From NCBI GenBank assembly GCA_964464755.1, contig CAYXGZ010000058.1, positions 1-20,296 of the forward strand: DNA of 20,296 bases. The letters run 5' to 3'. Under the pieces are notes generated by a model. That model was given only the letters and a program-made list of their open reading frames with translations. It searched no databases and was not told the origin of the DNA. A program made the translations under genes and the position numbers. The stretch is from CAYXGZ01 sp964464755. GTDB taxonomy: Bacteria; Planctomycetota; MHYJ01; JACPRB01. Positions within the stretch are counted from its first letter, which is position 1; each line of letters begins with the position of its first letter. Shown piece after piece: positions 17,180-20,296 of this stretch.

Positions 17180-18486
17180 GGGCGTTCGAGGACGGCCTTC
17201 CTCCGCAACAGGTGGTGGTAGTGCTGGGCGAACCGGTGCGCTTCGTCGCGAACATACATCATGAGCCGGAGCGCGGGCGCGGATTTTTGGAGCGGGACCT
17301 CGCGGGCGGCGCCGCCGTCCCAGCGGAACAGGGTCTCTTCGCGCTTGGCCAGCGAGAGGAGGATCCCCGGGCCGGTCCCCGCCTCCGCGATCCCCGCCGC
17401 GGCCGCCGAGAGCTGGCCGGGGCCGCCGTCCACGAGCAGCAGGTCCGCGGGGACGCCGCCCTCCTTCCCCACCCGGGCGAAGCGCCGGCGCACCACCTCG
17501 CGGATCGACGCGAAGTCGTCCACGCCGGTCACGCCCTTGATCTTGAAGCGCCGGTAGTCGTCCTTCGACGGCGCCCCGTCGGCGAAGCTGACGAGCGACC
17601 CGACCGTCTGGCCGCCCTGCAGGTGGGCGATGTCGATCCCCTCGATGCGGCGGCAGGACCGGCCGAAGAGGCGCTGCAGCTCGTCGAGGCACTCGCCGGG
17701 CTCGATCGGCGTGATGTCGCCCTCGACGTAGTCGAACTCGGGCGAGCGGCGGTCGAGCGCCGCCAGGGCGCGGAGGCGGTCGCGCAGCTCCCCGGCCCGC
17801 TCGAACTCGAGCCGCTTCGACGCCTCCTTCATCTCCTTCTCGATCTCGGCGCGCAGCGCGCCCCGGTCCCCGTTGAGGAAGCGCCGGAGCAGGCCGATGT
17901 CCGCCGCGTACTCCTCCTTCGAGATCCGGTCGGCGCAGGGCGCGGTGCAGCGGCGGATGCTGTGGAGCAGGCAGGGGCGGAAATGCCGGCGCTTCGCGTC
18001 GTCGGCGCGCATCTCGATCCGGCAAGTCGCGAACTTGAAGATCTTCTGGAGCACCTTGACCGCGTCGCGCAGGTCCGCGGCGCTCGTGAAGGGCCCGAGG
18101 AGCTCGCCCTGGACGCCGTCGGTCTCGCGGACGACCCAGACCTTCGGGAAGTCGTCGAAGGCCGTGAGGGCGAGCATCGTGAACGACTTGTCGTCCTTGA
18201 GCTTCACGTTGTACTTGGGGCGGACGTCCTTCACGAGGCGGGCCTCGGCGACGAGGGCGTCCACCTCGGTGGCGGTCGGGAGCACCTCGAGGTCGCGGAC
18301 CTGGGAGATCATCGAGGCGAGGCGGGGCTCGACGTCGGGCCGGGCCTGGAAGTAGGTGGAGACGCGGTCGCGGAGGCTGCGGGCCTTGCCGATGTAGAGG
18401 ACCCGGCCCCGGCCGTCCTTGAGGAAGTAGACTCCGGGGGTCTCCGGGAGGGCGGCCGCGCGGGCGCGCAGCTCGTCGGTCGTCAC
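17176..18486 (-). CDS. uvrC: Short UvrC-type excinuclease subunit (GIY-YIG + UVR + RNase H-like), lacking the HhH2 end
   Basis: UvrC makes both incisions in nucleotide excision repair. Here it has 436 residues against the usual 600 or so. Present are the GIY-YIG nuclease (GVY 18-20, YIG 31-33), four cysteines (155, 172, 180, 184) in the spacing of the UvrC Fe-S cluster, a UVR motif for UvrB contact (about 213-240, EIEKEMKEASKRLEFERAGE), and the RNase H-like nuclease with GIDIAH (Asp285), VDGG (Asp353) and DEAHRF (His417). Two parts are missing. About 130 residues usually lie between UVR and the second nuclease, and a tandem helix-hairpin-helix DNA-binding end normally follows 'LRRK..L'. The protein ends at AVLERP. 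No frameshift is apparent; it stops in a 4-base overlap with the next gene. Start is GTG 18486. Confidence 0.93.
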   Translation of the reverse strand: MTTDELRARAAALPETPGVYFLKDGRGRVLYIGKARSLRDRVSTYFQARPDVEPRLASMISQVRDLEVLPTATEVDALVAEARLVKDVRPKYNVKLKDDKSFTMLALTAFDDFPKVWVVRETDGVQGELLGPFTSAADLRDAVKVLQKIFKFATCRIEMRADDAKRRHFRPCLLHSIRRCTAPCADRISKEEYAADIGLLRRFLNGDRGALRAEIEKEMKEASKRLEFERAGELRDRLRALAALDRRSPEFDYVEGDITPIEPGECLDELQRLFGRSCRRIEGIDIAHLQGGQTVGSLVSFADGAPSKDDYRRFKIKGVTGVDDFASIREVVRRRFARVGKEGGVPADLLLVDGGPGQLSAAAAGIAEAGTGPGILLSLAKREETLFRWDGGAAREVPLQKSAPALRLMMYVRDEAHRFAQHYHHLLRRKAVLERP

Positions 18487-18493
18487 GGCGGGG

Positions 18494-18499
18494 ATTGTA
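18494..18499 (-). promoter_or_regulatory. Candidate -10 box (TACAAT) of uvrC
   Basis: TACAAT on the minus strand is 7 bases ahead of the GTG start, so predicted transcription begins at 18487 or 18486, on or next to the start codon. No ribosome-binding site exists in the remaining bases, which implies a leaderless message with a GTG start. The -35 region is weak. Confidence 0.5.
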
Positions 18500-18512
18500 G
18501 CGCGCCGGGGAC

Positions 18513-18541
18513 TGGACTTCGCCCCCCGGCCTCCCTAGAAT
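18513..18541 (+). promoter_or_regulatory. Promoter of tig (TGGACT-17-TAGAAT)
   Basis: A -35 TGGACT (18513-18518) is separated by 17 bases from a -10 TAGAAT (18536-18541). The predicted start is near 18548, giving an 18-base leader that carries a GAGGAG ribosome-binding site (18555-18560) 5 bases from the ATG. It is divergent from the uvrC promoter within a 79-base intergenic region. Confidence 0.6.
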
Positions 18542-18565
18542 GCGCGCCCCTTCCGAGGAGAAACC

Positions 18566-19900
18566 ATGGCCGCCCACGCCCACGCCCACGGGACCGACGA
18601 GAAGCGCAAGCTCCACCCCAAGGCGGAGCTCAAGGAGGTCGGTCCCTGCCGCGTGCAGGTCACCGTCGAGCTCGACGCGAAGACCGTGTCGGGCGAGATC
18701 GAGGAGAAGTTCCGCGAGCTCGCCGAGCAGGCCGAGCTGCCCGGCTTCCGCAAGGGCCACGCCCCGCGGCCGGTCCTCGAGCGGAAGTTCGGGAAGGCGA
18801 TCCTCGACGACCTGAAGTTCGAGCTCCTCAACTCGACCTTCGAGGAGGTCCGGGAGGAGAAGGCGATCGAGCCGCTCGGCGAGCCCGAGGTGGACGCCGA
18901 GAAGATCGAGGTCAAGGCCGGCGCCCCGTTCACCTACGTCGTCACCGTCGAGGTCCGGCCGAAGGTGGAGATCAAGACCTACACGGGCCTCGCCGTGAAG
19001 AAGGCCGAGCCCAAGGTCGAGGAGTCGGAGATCGAGGAGGAGCTCAAGGGCATCCGCGAGTCGCGGGCGGAGCTGGCGCCGACGGACGGCCCGGCGGCCG
19101 CGGGCGACCAGATCACCTACGACTACGAGCTGCTCGCCGGCGGGAAGTCCCGCGAGAAGGGCCAGAACCAGGCGCTCTTCCTCACCGAGACGATCTCCTT
19201 CTACGGCGTGCCGATGAAGGACTTCCACAAGTCGTTCGCCGGGAAGAAGGCGGGCGACCAGGTCGACGTCGAGATCACCCTGCCCGCCGACCACCCGGAG
19301 GCGGAGCTGCGCGGCGCGAAGGCCGTGCTGCGCGTGGCCGTGAAGTCCGTCAAGCAGCGCAAGCTGCCGGCGCTGGACGACGCGTTCGCCAAGGCGCTCG
19401 ACATGGACTCGCTGGCCGACCTCCGCGCGGACCTCTCGAAGCAGATCCTGCGCGCGAAGGAGCGCGAGGCGAAGGCGGAGCAGGCGAAGGAGATCCTCGA
19501 CCAGATCCTCAAGGCGAACCCCTTCCCGCTGCCCGAGGGCCTCATCGCGGCCAACGAGCAGGAGCACCTGGACCGGATGCGCACGCGGCTGCTCTCCGAC
19601 GGGGCCGACGAGAAGACGGTCGAGGCGGAGCTCGCGAAGCACGGGAAGGAGTCGCGGCCCGAGGTCGAGCGGCACCTGCGCGAGCGCTTCGTGCTGGAGC
19701 ACGTCGCCGCGAAGGAGAAGATCTTCGTCACCGAGGACCAGCTCGACGAGCGGATCACGCAGATGGCGGCCCGTTCGGGCCACCACCCGGCCGAGATGCG
19801 GACCTTCCTGGAGAACCAGGGCCTGGTCCCGCAGCTCCGCCGCTCGATGCGCGAGGAGGCGGTGCTCGAGTTCCTCGTGTCGAAGGCGAAGGTCGGGTAG
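18566..19900 (+). CDS. tig: Trigger factor, ribosome-associated chaperone
   Basis: A protein of 444 residues. Trigger factor binds nascent chains at the ribosome exit tunnel. The N-terminal ribosome-binding domain carries GFRKGHAP (normally GFRKGK.P) near residues 55-62. A start extension is His-rich (MAAHAHAHGTDEKRK). The middle domain (about 165-265) corresponds to the FKBP-type PPIase: GDQITYDYELLAGGKSREKG and FAGKKAGDQVDVEITLPADHPEAELRGAKAVLRVAVKSVK. The usual 'GSG.FIPGFE' active-site loop is replaced by TETISFYGVPMKDFHKSF, so prolyl isomerase activity is doubtful. The C-terminal chaperone arms begin after LPALDDAFAKAL and are helical and charged, which is typical. Gene order tig-clpP is conserved in many bacteria. 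Start and ribosome-binding site are clear. The identification is secure. Confidence 0.95.
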   Translation: MAAHAHAHGTDEKRKLHPKAELKEVGPCRVQVTVELDAKTVSGEIEEKFRELAEQAELPGFRKGHAPRPVLERKFGKAILDDLKFELLNSTFEEVREEKAIEPLGEPEVDAEKIEVKAGAPFTYVVTVEVRPKVEIKTYTGLAVKKAEPKVEESEIEEELKGIRESRAELAPTDGPAAAGDQITYDYELLAGGKSREKGQNQALFLTETISFYGVPMKDFHKSFAGKKAGDQVDVEITLPADHPEAELRGAKAVLRVAVKSVKQRKLPALDDAFAKALDMDSLADLRADLSKQILRAKEREAKAEQAKEILDQILKANPFPLPEGLIAANEQEHLDRMRTRLLSDGADEKTVEAELAKHGKESRPEVERHLRERFVLEHVAAKEKIFVTEDQLDERITQMAARSGHHPAEMRTFLENQGLVPQLRRSMREEAVLEFLVSKAKVG

Positions 19901-19914
19901 TCCCGAACGTTTCG

Positions 19915-19943
19915 TTGCGCGCTCCGGCCGGCGCGGCTATCTT
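19915..19943 (+). promoter_or_regulatory. Promoter of clpP (TTGCGC-17-TATCTT)
   Basis: A -35 TTGCGC (19915-19920) and -10 TATCTT (19938-19943), 17 bases apart, lie in the 73-base gap after tig. A start near 19950 leaves a leader of about 24 bases with GAGGA (19959-19963) 10 bases ahead of the ATG. It allows clpP expression independent of tig. Confidence 0.5.
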
Positions 19944-19973
19944 GGCGGGTCAACGAACGAGGACTCCGCACTC

Positions 19974-20296
19974 ATGGGCTACCTGACCCCGATCGTCATC
20001 GAGAAGACCGGCCGCGGGGAGCGCGCGTACGACATCTGGTCGCGGCTCCTCAAGGACCGGATCATCTTCATCGGGACGCCGATCGACGACTACATCTCGA
20101 ACCTGGTCATCGCGCAGATGCTCTTCCTCCAGATGGAGAACAAGAGCCAGGACATCCACGTCTACATCAACACGCCCGGCGGCAGCGTGATGGCCGGGCT
20201 GGCGATCTACGACACGATGCAGTTCGTGTCGTGCGACGTGTCGACGTACTGCATCGGCCAGGCGGCCAGCATGGGGGCGATCCTCCTCTCGGCCGG
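19974..20296 (+). CDS. clpP: ATP-dependent Clp protease proteolytic subunit (ClpP), 3' end cut off by window edge
   Basis: The first 107 codons of ClpP, the serine-protease core that forms a tetradecameric barrel and degrades proteins fed in by ClpX or ClpA-type unfoldases. Clear motifs are RAYDIWSRLLKDRIIFIG (17-34), IDDYISNLVIAQMLFLQ, VYINTPGGSVMAGLAIYDTMQ (63-83), and the nucleophile motif GQAASMGA with catalytic Ser99. The catalytic His and Asp lie beyond the window. The N-terminus is short, with little or no propeptide. It lies 73 bases after tig with its own promoter-like sequence. clpX commonly follows in this gene order, but that cannot be seen here. Confidence 0.97.
   Translation, partial: MGYLTPIVIEKTGRGERAYDIWSRLLKDRIIFIGTPIDDYISNLVIAQMLFLQMENKSQDIHVYINTPGGSVMAGLAIYDTMQFVSCDVSTYCIGQAASMGAILLSA

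Noticed and set aside
15914..19786. A 1290-codon minus-strand frame running from opposite tig through uvrC to the membrane-protein gene
   Set aside because: Only the last part (from ATG 17179) is a real protein. The rest is antisense to tig or out of frame with uvrC.

Overview
This is a very GC-rich (clearly above 65% by eye), gene-dense bacterial chromosome segment. It probably comes from a Planctomycetota-like lineage. That assignment is an inference. It rests on three things: small secreted proteins with an STN/secretin-N0-like domain carrying the 'VYDVRDLL..IQDFPGP' and 'SWEE.GASI' signatures, a very large secreted PQQ-propeller/TPR/PDZ protein, and a sphingolipid-type aminotransferase cassette. 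There are no RNA genes, CRISPR arrays, transposases or phage genes, and no gene-free stretch reaches 300 bases.

Layout. Positions 1-2352 (-) hold the first 784 codons of uvrA, cut by the window edge. A divergent promoter region (about 2353-2446) separates it from a two-gene operon on +: a membrane-anchored TPR protein (2447-4264) and a rhomboid protease with a TPR-like tail (4264-5220, stop and start sharing one base). A separate promoter at 5224-5252 drives a three-gene + cassette. It comprises a serine palmitoyltransferase/AOS-family PLP enzyme (5262-6476), a zinc-ribbon protein of unknown role (6477-6971) and a GNAT-fold acyltransferase (6968-8086). I read this cassette as a candidate sphingolipid/ceramide backbone pathway.

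The middle of the window is all on the minus strand and is best read from right to left. uvrC (18486-17176, unusually short) overlaps a single-pass membrane protein (17179-15914), which is 2 bases from rsmD (15911-15333). Then come three tandem secreted paralogues (15268-14630, 14571-13888, 13787-13104) and the 1640-residue secreted propeller protein (13013-8091). A clear intrinsic terminator lies between the second and third paralogues. The minus-strand block ends 4 bases from the convergent + cassette, with no visible terminator between them.

The right end returns to + with tig (18566-19900) and the start of clpP (19974 to the window edge). This is the classic chaperone-protease gene order, here with separate promoter-like sequences for each gene.

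The themes are DNA repair (UvrA and a reduced UvrC), cell-envelope functions (rhomboid, sphingolipid candidates, the secreted N0-like trio, the PQQ-PDZ giant) and protein quality control (Tig, ClpP). The most unusual items are the tandem N0-like trio without a secretin barrel next to the giant propeller protein, the SPT/zinc-ribbon/GNAT cassette, the reduced UvrC, and several promoters whose predicted start sites lie at or within a few bases of the start codon.
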